NCBI GenBank assembly: GCA_002293125.1
Contig: DBCR01000038.1
Coordinates: 294-62,311 of the forward strand
Direction: 5' to 3'
DNA from: Opitutia bacterium UBA953
Lineage (GTDB): Bacteria > Verrucomicrobiota > Verrucomicrobiia > Opitutales > UBA953
DNA length: 62,018 nt
Positions 1 through 10,275 of this stretch are shown one piece after another (positions within the stretch are counted from its first letter, which is position 1; each line of letters opens with the position of its first letter). The notes under the pieces are model-generated. The model saw only the letters and a list, made by a program, of their open reading frames with translations. It did no database searches and was not told where the DNA came from. Position numbers and translations under genes: made by a program.

Positions 1-1464
1 CAGGGCATCACCGGCTGGGTCGCCCTCTACGCCAAGCCGCAGCGCATACCCGACGTCTCCAAGGATCCGCGCTACGTCGAGATCCGGAAGGGCATCCGTT
101 CCGAACTCGCCGTGCCCATGGAACTCATGGGGAACGTGATCGGCGTCGTGAACTGCGATTCGGACCGGCTCGACGCGTTCTCCGACCAGGACGTCGCCTT
201 CCTCTCCCTGCTCACCAACGAGGCCTCGAAGGCCGTCGGTCGTATCTGGTTGCTCCGGCAGCTCCGCTCGAAGGCCGCCCAGTTGGAAGCCCTCGTGCGC
301 GCCGCGCAGGGACTGGCCCGCGAACGCGACGAGCCGGGCATCTCCTCGGACCTGGCCCGGCATACGCGCGTCCTCCTCGGGGTCCGCGCCTGCGCCTATT
401 ACACGCTCGCCGACGAGGTGCTGCACCTGCGCAGTCTCGACGGCGACCTCGGAGCCTCGGTCCTCGCCCCGGGCATCCCGCTCAATCGCACCTCGCTGGG
501 AACGGTCGTCACCCGCGGTCGCTCGGTCGTGGTGCCCATCGCGGGCAAGACCGAGGAGGACCTCTTCGGCCGCCTGTCCGAGCCCGTCGCCTCCTCCTCG
601 CTGCTGGCGGTGCCGGTGCGTTACGAGGACGACACCTTCGGCGTGCTGCTGTGCGTCGCGATGGGCGCCTACCGGTTCTCCGATGACGACAAGCACCTGG
701 TCGCGGCGCTCTCCTCGTTCGGCGCTTCCTCGATCCAGAACGCCCGGCTCTACGCCAAGGTCTTCACCGTCGAGGAGGGCCTGCGTCGCAGCGAACGCCT
801 GACGGCCCTCGGCCTCCTTTCGGCCGAGGTCGCCCACGAGATCCGCAATCCGCTCACGGTGATGAAGCTGCTTTCGGACACCCTCTCCCAAGGGATGGCG
901 GACGACGATCCGAAGATGGAGGACCTGGGCGTCATGCGCGAGAAGATCGCCCACATGGAAGGCGTGGTCTCGCGCGTTCTCGGCATGAGCAAGGCCCAGT
1001 CCGGCGCGTTCCGCTCCCTCGACCTGCGTCAGGCCGCCGAGAACGCCGCCTTGCTGTTGCGACTCAAGCTCCAGCAGCTCGGCGTGAAGGTCGAGATCGA
1101 GTGCGCGGAGCCCTTGCCCCTCGTCGAAGGCAACCCGGGCCAGATCCAGCAGATCTTCCTGAACCTGATGATGAACGGCGTCCAGGCCATGGCCGGCGGC
1201 GGTGCGCTCGCCCTGCGTCTGAAGGTGGAGCCGGGACCGCAGGGCGACGTCGTCGCCGTGCGTATCGCGGACACCGGCACGGGCATCCCGCCCAAGATCC
1301 TGCCGAAGATCTTCGACTCCTTCTTCACCAGCCGCGAGGACGGGACCGGCCTGGGCCTCGCCATCGTGAAGCGCATCATGCGCGACCATCGCGGCGACAT
1401 CATCGTCGAGTCGACCGCTCCGGGCGGGACCACCTTCAAGTTCTGGGTGCCGGCGTTGAAGTAA
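1..1464 (+). CDS. GAF-domain sensor histidine kinase (5' end missing)
   Basis: Signal-transducing histidine kinase whose N-terminus lies outside the window. The reading frame is open from base 1, giving 487 visible residues. The first ~85 and then ~105-255 look like two GAF sensor domains. The phospho-acceptor H-box reads HEIRNPL with His at bases 835-837. Downstream are an N-box (NLMMNGVQAM), a G1 box (DTGTGIPP) and a G2 box (GTGLGLAI) of the HATPase domain. No membrane segment is visible, so it appears soluble. No response regulator is adjacent in the window. The 3' end overlaps the convergent DedA gene by 29 bases. The ligand is unknown. Confidence 0.93.
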   Translation, partial: QGITGWVALYAKPQRIPDVSKDPRYVEIRKGIRSELAVPMELMGNVIGVVNCDSDRLDAFSDQDVAFLSLLTNEASKAVGRIWLLRQLRSKAAQLEALVRAAQGLARERDEPGISSDLARHTRVLLGVRACAYYTLADEVLHLRSLDGDLGASVLAPGIPLNRTSLGTVVTRGRSVVVPIAGKTEEDLFGRLSEPVASSSLLAVPVRYEDDTFGVLLCVAMGAYRFSDDDKHLVAALSSFGASSIQNARLYAKVFTVEEGLRRSERLTALGLLSAEVAHEIRNPLTVMKLLSDTLSQGMADDDPKMEDLGVMREKIAHMEGVVSRVLGMSKAQSGAFRSLDLRQAAENAALLLRLKLQQLGVKVEIECAEPLPLVEGNPGQIQQIFLNLMMNGVQAMAGGGALALRLKVEPGPQGDVVAVRIADTGTGIPPKILPKIFDSFFTSREDGTGLGLAIVKRIMRDHRGDIIVESTAPGGTTFKFWVPALK

Positions 1465-2095
1465 GCAGGCGCTTCGCCGCCGTCCAGACGACGGGGATGA
1501 AGGAGACCACGACCACGATCAGGATGACCTTGTGCAGCTGGTCGGCCAGGGGCGTGCCGCCGAGCCAGTGGCCCAGCCAGACGAGCGAATTGATCCAGAG
1601 GATGCCGCCGAGGATGTTCCAACGCAGGAAGCGCGTCGGCGCCATCTCGCCCATGCCGGCGGCGAAGGGTACGAACGTGCGCATCAGCGGCACGAAACGG
1701 GCGAGCACGATGGCGAGCGGGCCTTTCTCGGCGAAATAGTCGCGGGCGGCGGTGAGGTGCTTCCGCTTGAACCACCAGCTGTCAGGTTTCGTTTCCATGG
1801 CGTGGCCGTACTTGCGGCCCAGCCAGTAGCCGGTCTGGTCGCCGATGATGGCGGCGACGGTCAGCGCCCCGGTGACCATCCAGGGGTCGAAGTAGGCCGG
1901 CCGATCGCCGTTCGCGATGGTCAGCACGCCGGCGGTGACGAGCAGGGAGTCCCCGGGTAGGAAGAAGCCTGCGAGCAGACCCGTCTCCGCGAAGATGATG
2001 AGGCACATCAAGCTGATGCCGCCTGCTTGGATGGTCTGGCTGAGCCCCTCTGCGGTGTGCAGGTGGGACCAGAAGTCGCTCAGCCAAGTTTCCAT
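1436..2095 (-). CDS. DedA/SNARE-associated family inner-membrane protein
   Basis: Polytopic membrane protein of the DedA family (219 residues), a group linked to lipid flipping and membrane homeostasis. The family signatures FFLPGDSLL, the GRKYG segment and the RFVPLMRTFVPFAAGMG region with its conserved arginines are visible. Hydrophobic segments flank them and two more lie near the C-terminus. The ATG at 2095 was chosen over longer upstream starts because METWLSDF begins the conserved part; a GGAGG lies about 20 bases upstream. The stop lies inside the end of the convergent kinase gene, and glnD diverges 79 bases away. The exact substrate is not readable from sequence. Confidence 0.9.
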   Translation of the reverse strand: METWLSDFWSHLHTAEGLSQTIQAGGISLMCLIIFAETGLLAGFFLPGDSLLVTAGVLTIANGDRPAYFDPWMVTGALTVAAIIGDQTGYWLGRKYGHAMETKPDSWWFKRKHLTAARDYFAEKGPLAIVLARFVPLMRTFVPFAAGMGEMAPTRFLRWNILGGILWINSLVWLGHWLGGTPLADQLHKVILIVVVVSFIPVVWTAAKRLLTSTPAPRT

Positions 2096-2174
2096 GTCGC
2101 CAATAAGGCGGAATCCTCCGGGATGGCAATCGCCTTGAACGAAGGAGTTTTTCCCTTCACGGTGGCCACGTCGC

Positions 2175-4856
2175 ATGTCGCCTGAATACGAATCGTCCTC
2201 GGTCCTGCTCCGTCGCTCGGCGTTGCAGCAGGGTCTGGCCGGCCAGGCGGCCTTGGAGGGAGAGTTCGTCCCGAGGGCCAAGGCTTTCCTGGCCGAGGCG
2301 CGCGAGATCCAGCTGGCGGCTCACCGCGCCGGCGTCCTCGGCGGCGAGGTCGCGAAGCTCCGCTCCGATGCGATCGACATCCTTTTTGACGCCCTCTTCT
2401 TGAAGGCGGGTCGCGCGGCTTCTGCGATCAGCCTCGTCGCCACGGGTGGTTACGGCCGCGCCGAACTTTGCCCGCTCAGCGACATCGACCTACTGGTGCT
2501 GGTGCCTCGGCATTCCGCCGCCATGAAGGCGCTCGTCGAATCCATCCTCTATCCCCTCTGGGATCTGGGACTCAAGGTCGGGCAGTCCGTGCGTACGGTC
2601 ACGGAATCGACCAACTACGCGAAGGACGACCTGCATCTGCATGTCGCCTTGCTCGAGACGCGTCACCTATGCGGTTCGGCTGAACTCTACGGCCAGCTCG
2701 AAGCCAAGACCGCCGCTTTACTCTCTGGTCAGGCCTGGAAGCCGTTCGCCCGTGCCATCGTGGAGTCGCAGCGTAAGCGTCGCGAAAAGGCGGGCGGCAG
2801 CGCCTACTTGCAGGAGCCTGACCTTAAGAACGGCGTCGGTGCCCTGCGTGATGTCCAAGGATGCGTCTGGATTGCCCGCACCGCGCGCAATGGCGTCGGC
2901 CCGGCCGGCCTAGCGGCTTCTGGTTTCCTGCCTTCCGTCGACTTGCAGAAGTTCGAGGAAGCCAAGCAGGTGCTGCTTCGCCTGCGTTGTGAACTGCATT
3001 TCCAGGTGACCCGCCCGACCGAGCAACTTTCCCTCGAGCGCCAGAATACCATGTCGCAGGGCCTCGGCTATCGTGGCACGCTGACCGAACGTATCGGCGG
3101 GATGATGCGCGAGTATTTCGATGCCGCCGACCACGTCCGTCGCTGCGCGGAGATCGTCGAAGGCGCGGTGATGGGCGAACCCGAGCCCGAAGGGTGGGGC
3201 GCCCCGTTCATCATGGACGGACTACGCGTCGTGCCGGGCGGCACCGTCACAGCCGAACATCGCCTCGTCTTCGAAGAAGACCCCGGCCGCCTGGTGCGCC
3301 TGTTCCGCATCTGCCAGATCCATGAGGCCCGCCCGGATCGCGCCTTGTCCTTGCTGGTCCGCGAGCGTGCCCACCTGCTGACGCCTGAGCTCGCCGCCTC
3401 CGAGGAAGCCAGCAGCGCCCTCCGCGCGATGCTCACCGAGGGCGGTCGCGTCTACGGAACGTTCAATGCCCTGCGCGAGCATGGCCTGCTTTATCGTCTC
3501 GTGCCGGAGTTCGCCGGGCTGCATTGCCTCGTGCAGTTCGAATTCTATCACCGCTGGACGGCCGACGTGCATACGCTCCGCTGCCTGATGGAACTGGATA
3601 CGATCTACGCCGGCGAGACGGACGTCGATCAGCGTTACCGCGAGGTCGTCCTCGGTTCCGAGGCTCCTTCGCTGCTCTACGCCATCCTGTTCCTGCATGA
3701 CATCGCCAAGTCCGGCGGCATCGAAGGCCATGCGGAACGCGGTGTGCCCATCGCCGACAAGGTGCTGGAACGTCTTGGCTTCGATGCGAGGGAGCGGGAG
3801 ATCGCCGCCGGCGTCATCCGCCATCACCTCGTCATGGGTCTTTATTGGCAGCGGCACGATATCGACGACCCGGCTAATATCGACCGCTTCGCGCGCCTGA
3901 TGGGCGATGAGCAGGTCCTGCGGAGTCTATTCGTGCATACGCGTTGTGACGCCCGGGCCACTTCCCCCGATCTTTGGACCGAATTCAAGGACGGACAGCA
4001 TTGGACGGTCTACCGCCGGACCCTCGCCAAGCTGGCCGGCGAGGCCGACCATGACCATGGCGCCGTCGTGGCCGCCCTGCGTTCCGCCACGGCCGTCATC
4101 CTTGGAGCCGATGTCCCTTCCGACGAGGTCGAAGCCCACTTCACCACGATGCCGCAGGGGTATTACCTGCATGCCTCGGCGGAAGATGCCGCGCATCACC
4201 TCCAGATGATCCATTGCCTCATCGCTTCGGTCTCGGAAGCCGATGCCGAGGAATCATTACGCCCGATCGTCGAATGGCACGACGACGCCGGTTCGGGCCA
4301 GTCGCTGGTGACCGTCGTCACCTGGGATCGGGCGGGACTCTTCAGCCGGATGGCCGGCGCCTTCGCCGTGGCCGGCATCAACATCGTCTCGTGTCGCGCC
4401 TTTTCGCGCGACGACGACGTCGCGATCGACTTCTTCAAGGTCGTCCTACCTGTCGGCAAGGAGGCCGCTTCCAAGGAACGCTTCACGGCGGCCTTGGCTA
4501 AGTCGCTGCTCGAAGGCACGGATCTCGTGGATGACATCGCGGCCGTGGAGCAGCACGCCCTCTTGACCGCTCCTCGCCGTAAGGCTTTCGTGCCGCTCGC
4601 CGCCAAGGTCGACGTCTACTATGAGGTGGACCTGGCTCGCACCGTCATCGAGATCCAGTGCAATGACCGCCTCGGTCTGCTGTTCCGCTTCGGACGCGCC
4701 ATCCGGGAGGCCGGTTACGCCATCACTTTCGCCAACATCTCGACCGAGCAGGGCTTTGCCATCGATACTTTCTACCTGACGCCCGAGCGCGGCCTGACCC
4801 GCGACCCGCATCCGCCGGAAGCCCTGGCGGAGGTCTTACGCGGGGTGGTATCCTGA
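2175..4856 (+). CDS. glnD: [Protein-PII] uridylyltransferase/uridylyl-removing enzyme
   Basis: Bifunctional nitrogen sensor that uridylylates PII proteins when glutamine is low and deuridylylates them when it is high. Its 893 residues match the usual length. The nucleotidyltransferase motif GGYGRAEL is at 91-98 followed by SDID at 102-105. The HD hydrolase site LHDIAKSGG has His508-Asp509. Two ACT glutamine-sensing domains start near residues 709 and 824. No PII gene or glutamine synthetase is adjacent. The ATG has no Shine-Dalgarno sequence. The divergent neighbour is the DedA gene. Assignment is firm. Confidence 0.97.
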   Translation: MSPEYESSSVLLRRSALQQGLAGQAALEGEFVPRAKAFLAEAREIQLAAHRAGVLGGEVAKLRSDAIDILFDALFLKAGRAASAISLVATGGYGRAELCPLSDIDLLVLVPRHSAAMKALVESILYPLWDLGLKVGQSVRTVTESTNYAKDDLHLHVALLETRHLCGSAELYGQLEAKTAALLSGQAWKPFARAIVESQRKRREKAGGSAYLQEPDLKNGVGALRDVQGCVWIARTARNGVGPAGLAASGFLPSVDLQKFEEAKQVLLRLRCELHFQVTRPTEQLSLERQNTMSQGLGYRGTLTERIGGMMREYFDAADHVRRCAEIVEGAVMGEPEPEGWGAPFIMDGLRVVPGGTVTAEHRLVFEEDPGRLVRLFRICQIHEARPDRALSLLVRERAHLLTPELAASEEASSALRAMLTEGGRVYGTFNALREHGLLYRLVPEFAGLHCLVQFEFYHRWTADVHTLRCLMELDTIYAGETDVDQRYREVVLGSEAPSLLYAILFLHDIAKSGGIEGHAERGVPIADKVLERLGFDAREREIAAGVIRHHLVMGLYWQRHDIDDPANIDRFARLMGDEQVLRSLFVHTRCDARATSPDLWTEFKDGQHWTVYRRTLAKLAGEADHDHGAVVAALRSATAVILGADVPSDEVEAHFTTMPQGYYLHASAEDAAHHLQMIHCLIASVSEADAEESLRPIVEWHDDAGSGQSLVTVVTWDRAGLFSRMAGAFAVAGINIVSCRAFSRDDDVAIDFFKVVLPVGKEAASKERFTAALAKSLLEGTDLVDDIAAVEQHALLTAPRRKAFVPLAAKVDVYYEVDLARTVIEIQCNDRLGLLFRFGRAIREAGYAITFANISTEQGFAIDTFYLTPERGLTRDPHPPEALAEVLRGVVS

Positions 4857-4911
4857 GCGTCGTCCCACCTTGCTTCGGTCGGGGAATCGCCCAAAGTAGG
4901 GTTGTCCTGCC

Positions 4912-5541
4912 ATGAATAAGCTGCTCACCCTCCTGAAGTCAGGCCTTGTCGCCTGCGCCGCCTGCGCCGCCTGCGCCGCCTGCGGTCTCCTCCCTGCGGC
5001 CGACCTCAAACCCTCTACTGATAAGACCATGACCACTCCTCCAAAGCTCGAGAAAGCCACCTTCGGGGCCGGCTGTTTCTGGGGCGTCGAATACCAATAC
5101 GCCAAGATCCCCGGTGTCCATTCGGCCGAGAGCGGCTATGCGGGCGGTAAGACCTTGAATCCGACGTATGAGGATATCTGCAACAAGGGGACCGGGCACG
5201 CTGAGGTCATCGAAGTGGCCTTCGACCCGGCCAAGGTGAGCTACCGCACGCTGGTCGAATATTTCTTCAAGATGCACGACCCGACGCAGGTCAATCGCCA
5301 GGGTCCCGATATCGGCGATCAGTATCGCTCCGTCATCTTCACGCATTCTCCCGAGCAGAAGAAGATCGCGGACGACGTGAAGATCGGCCTGACGCTCGCC
5401 AAGGCCTTCAGCCGTCCGATCGCCACCCAGATTGAGCCCGCTCCCAAGTTCTGGCGCGCCGAAGAGTATCACCAGAAGTATTACCAGCTGCGTGGCAAGA
5501 AGCCCTACTGTCACCTGGTGCCCTTCGCGGAAGAGAAGTGA
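4912..5541 (+). CDS. msrA: Peptide methionine sulfoxide reductase MsrA, probable lipoprotein
   Basis: Reduces the S-form of methionine sulfoxide in proteins. The catalytic GCFWG motif appears about 54 residues in, followed by the family signature SGYAGG and the C-terminal QKYYQLRG region. The first ~30 residues form an export signal with a perfect lipobox LVAC (Cys15). They carry four near-identical 9-base repeats encoding Ala-Cys-Ala units (4951-4986). Export would make it an envelope repair enzyme. An internal ATG at 5029 (MTTPPKLEKA) would give a cytoplasmic form. It is followed after three bases by rarA, so the two are probably cotranscribed. Confidence 0.95.
   Translation: MNKLLTLLKSGLVACAACAACAACGLLPAADLKPSTDKTMTTPPKLEKATFGAGCFWGVEYQYAKIPGVHSAESGYAGGKTLNPTYEDICNKGTGHAEVIEVAFDPAKVSYRTLVEYFFKMHDPTQVNRQGPDIGDQYRSVIFTHSPEQKKIADDVKIGLTLAKAFSRPIATQIEPAPKFWRAEEYHQKYYQLRGKKPYCHLVPFAEEK
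4951..4986 (+). repeat. Four-copy 9-bp in-frame tandem repeat in the msrA signal sequence
   Basis: Three exact copies of GCCTGCGCC followed by a fourth that differs in its last two bases. They encode an alternating Ala-Cys-Ala series directly at and after the lipobox cysteine. The unit length keeps the frame, so copy-number change would alter the signal sequence without a frameshift. Confidence 0.9.
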
Positions 5542-5544
5542 GTC

Positions 5545-6903
5545 GTGGCTGAACGGCGCCTTCGTTCGGGTGACGCCTTGCCTGGCCTTGGTCAGGGCGT
5601 GCCTGATGCCATCCCGGAGCGTCGCCGTCCGCTCGCCTCGCGGATGCGTCCGCGCAATCTCGCCGAAGTCGTCGGTCACGCGGCCTTGCTGGGCCCGGAG
5701 GCCTTGCTCCCGCGCCTCATCAAGGCCGACAACTTCGGCTCGTTGCTTTTCTACGGTCCTCCCGGTTGCGGCAAGACCACCTTGGCCGAGGTCATCGCTG
5801 CCGAGACGCAGTCCTTCGTCGTCCGCGTCAACGCCGTGCTCTCGGGGACGCCTGAACTGCGCGAAATCCTCGCGGACGCCCGTCGCCAGCCTTCGCGGAA
5901 GACCGTGCTGGTCGTCGACGAGATCCACCGCTTCAACAAGGCCCAACAGGATCTGTTATTGCCGGATGTCGAAGCCGGCGTGGTGCGCCTCATCGGCTGC
6001 ACGACCCATAATCCCGGCCTCTACGTCGTCCCGGCCCTCCTGAGCCGCAGTCATCTCTTTCGGCTCGATCCGTTGTCGCCGCCAGAGATTGCCACGTTTC
6101 TGGGCACGGCGCTCGCGGACAAGGAGCGAGGTCTTGGCGCGCTCGGCATCAAGGCTTCCGAGAAAGTCCTGCAGCAGGTCGCCGAGATGGCCTCAGGCGA
6201 CCTCCGTCGGGCGTTGAACTGTCTCGAGACCTTGGTCCTTTCCGCGCCCGCGCTCGGAACCGTGACTGACGACGCTGTCGCTTCTTTCGCCCGCGAACGG
6301 CGCATCCGTTATGACGACGGTGGCGACGATCATTACGACACCGCCTCGGCCTTCATCAAATCCGTCCGCGGGGGCGATCCGGATGCCGCCCTCTACTGGC
6401 TCTTCCTCATGCTCGAAGGAGGGGAGGAGCCCCGCTTCATCGCCCGTCGTCTCGTCATCTGCGCCTCCGAGGATGTCGGCCTGGCGGATTCGCGCGCCTT
6501 GGGCGTCGCCACCGCCGCCTTCCAGGCTTGCGAGATGGTCGGCATGCCCGAATGCGAATACGCGCTCGCCCATGCGACGCTCTTTCTGGCGCTCTCGCCC
6601 AAGAGCAACAGCACCACCGTGGCCATCTCTGAGGCCAAGGACGCCGTGCGCAATATGCCGCGTCAGGAGGTGCCGCTGCACCTGAAGGACGCGCACAACG
6701 GCGTCAACAAGAGCCTCGGGAACGGCGGCACCTATCGCTACAGCCACGATTACCCGGAAGCCATCAGCGGGCAGGAATACCTGAGCTGTCCGCTTTCGCT
6801 TTATCATCCCGGTGACGCGGGCGCCGAGCCCCAGATCGCCGAACGTCTTGCCCGTTGGCGTGAGCTCAAGGCAGGACTGAAGAAGAAGGACGGACGTCCG
6901 TGA
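5545..6903 (+). CDS. rarA: Replication-associated recombination protein A (MgsA/RarA AAA+ ATPase)
   Basis: AAA+ ATPase of the RarA/WRNIP1 family acting at stalled replication forks. Its 452 residues match the family. Walker A GPPGCGKTT is at 71-79 and Walker B VVDEIHRF begins at 123, followed by sensor/arginine-finger-like segments and the C-terminal tetramerisation region with the conserved NxPLHLKDAHN-like stretch (VPLHLKDAHN). The chosen start is GTG at 5545, three bases after the msrA stop. The core family start corresponds to ASRMRPRNL near residue 31. The stop codon overlaps the GTG start of dus (GTGA), indicating translational coupling. Confidence 0.95.
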   Translation: MAERRLRSGDALPGLGQGVPDAIPERRRPLASRMRPRNLAEVVGHAALLGPEALLPRLIKADNFGSLLFYGPPGCGKTTLAEVIAAETQSFVVRVNAVLSGTPELREILADARRQPSRKTVLVVDEIHRFNKAQQDLLLPDVEAGVVRLIGCTTHNPGLYVVPALLSRSHLFRLDPLSPPEIATFLGTALADKERGLGALGIKASEKVLQQVAEMASGDLRRALNCLETLVLSAPALGTVTDDAVASFARERRIRYDDGGDDHYDTASAFIKSVRGGDPDAALYWLFLMLEGGEEPRFIARRLVICASEDVGLADSRALGVATAAFQACEMVGMPECEYALAHATLFLALSPKSNSTTVAISEAKDAVRNMPRQEVPLHLKDAHNGVNKSLGNGGTYRYSHDYPEAISGQEYLSCPLSLYHPGDAGAEPQIAERLARWRELKAGLKKKDGRP

Positions 6904-7904
6904 GCAAGTTCGCTCCACGTCTGCCATGGTTCGGTCCGGGTAAGTTCCCGCTCTACCTCGCGCCGATGGCCCGCCACACCGACGTGGCTTTCCGTCAGGT
7001 CTGCAAGGAGCAGGGGGCCGACGTGATGGTCACGGAGTTCGTACAGTCCGAGGCCCTCATCCGCGATAATGTGAAAGCTTGGGAGATGGTCGATTTCACC
7101 GAAGCCCAGCGTCCGATGGGCGTCCAGATCTTCGGCGCCACGCCCGCCTCGATGGCCAAGGCCGCCCGTCTAGTCTGCGATCGGGTGAAGCCTGACTTCC
7201 TTGATCTCAATTTCGGCTGCCCCGCGCATAAGGTCATCGAACAGAACGCGGGCTCAGGGCTCCTGCGATGCACGCCGTTGCTTTACGATCTCGTGAAGGC
7301 CGTGAAGGATGCGATTCCGGATGTACCGCTCACTGCCAAGATGCGACTCGGCTGGGATCACGCCACCATCGTGGCCGTCGAGGTAGCTGGTCGTCTCCAA
7401 GCGCTCGGCGTCGAGGCCCTGGCGGTCCACGGACGTACCAAGGAGCAGGGTTATTCCGGCGAAGCCCATTGGGGCTGGATTGCCAAGGTCGCCGCCGCCG
7501 TGGATATCCCCGTGATCGGTAACGGCGACGTGAAGGACGGAGCTTCGGCTCTTCTTCGGTATCGGGAGGCCGGTGTCTCCGGGTTGATGGTCGGCCGAGC
7601 TGCACTGGGTAACCCTTGGATATTTGCCCAGATTAAGGCAGCGATGGAGGGCAGGGAAGGCTCTGCCGCCGAAATCGGCATGCAACAGCGCTGGGATTGT
7701 ATGATTCGTCTGGCCGAGCTCACGACCGAGGTACATGCCTCGCGCCTGGGTACGCGCGACGTGCGTTGGATGCTCGACCGTATGCATCCGCTGACTCATG
7801 GGCTGCCTGGCTCACGAAAATTGCGCGACCGTCTCCGCCACTGCCTGACCTTGGACGACCTGCGACGGCTCCGCGATGAGCACCTCGCAGAATCGGTGAA
7901 GTGA
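6900..7904 (+). CDS. dus: tRNA-dihydrouridine synthase (DusB-like)
   Basis: FMN enzyme that reduces specific uridines in the tRNA D-loop. The 334 residues show the N-terminal LAPMA segment (FMN site), the LNFGCPAHK motif with the catalytic Cys107, the TAKMRLGW and VHGRT motifs and the IGNGDV phosphate-binding motif. The C-terminal helical RNA-binding domain is present. It starts with GTG overlapping the rarA stop. The sequence resembles the DusB branch, but the exact branch cannot be fixed without a tree. It is the last gene before the gene-free region upstream of dnaA. Confidence 0.94.
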   Translation: MSKFAPRLPWFGPGKFPLYLAPMARHTDVAFRQVCKEQGADVMVTEFVQSEALIRDNVKAWEMVDFTEAQRPMGVQIFGATPASMAKAARLVCDRVKPDFLDLNFGCPAHKVIEQNAGSGLLRCTPLLYDLVKAVKDAIPDVPLTAKMRLGWDHATIVAVEVAGRLQALGVEALAVHGRTKEQGYSGEAHWGWIAKVAAAVDIPVIGNGDVKDGASALLRYREAGVSGLMVGRAALGNPWIFAQIKAAMEGREGSAAEIGMQQRWDCMIRLAELTTEVHASRLGTRDVRWMLDRMHPLTHGLPGSRKLRDRLRHCLTLDDLRRLRDEHLAESVK

Positions 7905-7970
7905 ATTAAAACCCCTATTCGCAAGGTGACGGTGATGGTGTTACGGTCGTGCAACAGAAACCTCATTTTC

Positions 7971-7979
7971 TTATCTACA
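7971..7979 (+). promoter_or_regulatory. Candidate DnaA box
   Basis: TTATCTACA differs from the consensus TTATCCACA at one position. It lies 313 bases upstream of the dnaA start, in the gene-free region. Confidence 0.4.
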
Positions 7980-8084
7980 GGGGTCCTGTTAATAACCTGT
8001 GCAGGGCTTGCTCTTGTCCCTCGTCACGGCTCGTTCACAAATGCCATCCGATTCGCCCCCCGCGGATCGACCCTAGCCCCTCCG

Positions 8085-8099
8085 CCGTACGTTATACGG
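8085..8099. promoter_or_regulatory. Inverted repeat CCGTA-N5-TACGG upstream of dnaA
   Basis: Perfect 5-bp arms separated by 5 bases, about 190 bases before the dnaA start. The symmetry suits a dimeric regulator, but no binding family can be named. Confidence 0.35.
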
Positions 8100-8291
8100 T
8101 GGAATCCAATTTTTAACCTCTCAAACGCCCGCTCACCAACGACTTACGCTGCACCGAACGCCGATCACTCTTTAGGCGGTGAAGCAGTTAAAACCTCCAA
8201 GTCCTTTCATTAACATCCCTTTTACGAAAATACCTCACTTTCGGGCTTCCAAAGAGCCTGTGAACAACCTTTCTCAACCTCCCCCTTTCTC

Positions 8292-9653
<1,362 letters not shown>

Positions 9654-9679
9654 TTTTCGTTTGTCAGTGATGCCAACCA

Positions 9680-9709
9680 GGGCCCGACGTGTGTCGGGCC
9701 CTTCCTTTT
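9680..9709 (+). terminator. Rho-independent terminator of dnaA
   Basis: Perfect 9-bp GC-rich stem GGGCCCGAC / GTCGGGCCC (9680-9688, 9693-9701) with a 4-base loop, followed by TTCCTTTT. It lies 26 bases after the dnaA stop. Confidence 0.9.
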
Positions 9710-9729
9710 GGTGGGATACCGCCGGTACC

Positions 9730-10113
9730 TCAGAGCATCCGGATGGTCAGCGGGAAGCGGTAGATTTTTCCTTCGGTGGCCTTCACCAGACCGATGATGG
9801 TCAGAATCAGCGAGGTGAAGCCGATTACGAACAGCATGGGGATACCGATGAGAACAAAGCAGAGCGGGATGCAGATTAGCGCGTAGATCAGGACGCTCAG
9901 CTGGAAATTCAGCAGTTCCCGGCCTTGGATGTTGATGAAGGAGCTTTCATCTTTCTTGATCAGCCAGACGATAAGGGGGCCGATGAGGCTGAATCCCACG
10001 AGGCTGAGGACATGCATGATCAGTCCGAGGTTCTTCTCGTCCTGCGTGGGGGTGGGGTCGGCGGGGAGGGAGGGCGGTTGCATGGAGGGTTCATCGCCTA
10101 TTCCCGACTCCAT
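9730..10113 (-). CDS. DUF4870-like small inner-membrane protein
   Basis: 127-residue protein with a short soluble N-terminus (QDEKNLGLIMHVLSL) and three to four hydrophobic segments, ending KATEGKIYRFPLTIRML. This order matches the DUF4870 family of unknown function. The ATG at 10113 was chosen because AAGGAGGG (10125-10132) sits 11 bases upstream; this is one of the few clear Shine-Dalgarno sites in the window. A second Met at 10083 is an alternative. It runs convergent to dnaA and divergent from thiC. No role can be assigned. Confidence 0.85.
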   Translation of the reverse strand: MESGIGDEPSMQPPSLPADPTPTQDEKNLGLIMHVLSLVGFSLIGPLIVWLIKKDESSFINIQGRELLNFQLSVLIYALICIPLCFVLIGIPMLFVIGFTSLILTIIGLVKATEGKIYRFPLTIRML

Positions 10114-10189
10114 GGCTAGACTTTCCCTCCTTGAGCAAGGTCTTGCTTCTCTCGTGAGGTCGGTCTTCATAAGGACGTTCCTTCCTAGT

Positions 10190-10275
10190 CTTTCCCAGGG
10201 GAGTCCGTGACCGGACTGAGATGAGGCTTGGCCTCGAACCCTCGTACCTGATGCGCCTCGGCGCCGTAGGAAGCG
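10190..10275 (+). promoter_or_regulatory. TPP (THI-box) riboswitch
   Basis: Thiamine pyrophosphate aptamer upstream of thiC. The core reads GGGGAGTCC, then a short hairpin loop, then GGACTGAGAT; after a second arm comes ACCCTCGTACCTGATG, followed by GCCGTAGGAAGC. These are the conserved CUGAGA, ACCUGAU and GUAGGAA elements of the THI box in the right order and spacing. P1 pairs TTTCC (10191-10195) with GGAAG (10269-10273). About 100 bases separate it from the thiC start. No obvious terminator hairpin with a U tract follows, so control of translation or Rho access is plausible. Confidence 0.93.

Larger units (their letters stand above)
7905..8291. other. Gene-free dnaA upstream region, possible origin or dnaA control region
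   Basis: 387 bases without a convincing gene and visibly richer in A/T runs than the surroundings. I see one 8/9 match to the DnaA box (TTATCTACA, 7971-7979, plus strand), one weaker match on the minus strand (TTGTTCACA, at 8259-8267) and a poor one (TCGTTCACA, 8031-8039). A 15-bp inverted repeat lies at 8085-8099. There is no dense box cluster, and dnaN, gyrB or parAB are not adjacent. An origin is therefore only a possibility, and autoregulation of dnaA is equally plausible. Confidence 0.35.

Noticed and set aside
4951..4990. Cys-rich stretch of msrA as a haem or iron-sulfur site
   Set aside because: There is no CxxCH, the cysteines lie in a signal sequence, and the series is explained by a 9-bp repeat with a lipobox.
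7926..8213. 95-codon open frame in the dnaA upstream region
   Set aside because: No family, composition differs from neighbouring genes, low conservation-type signals, and it overlaps the candidate control elements.
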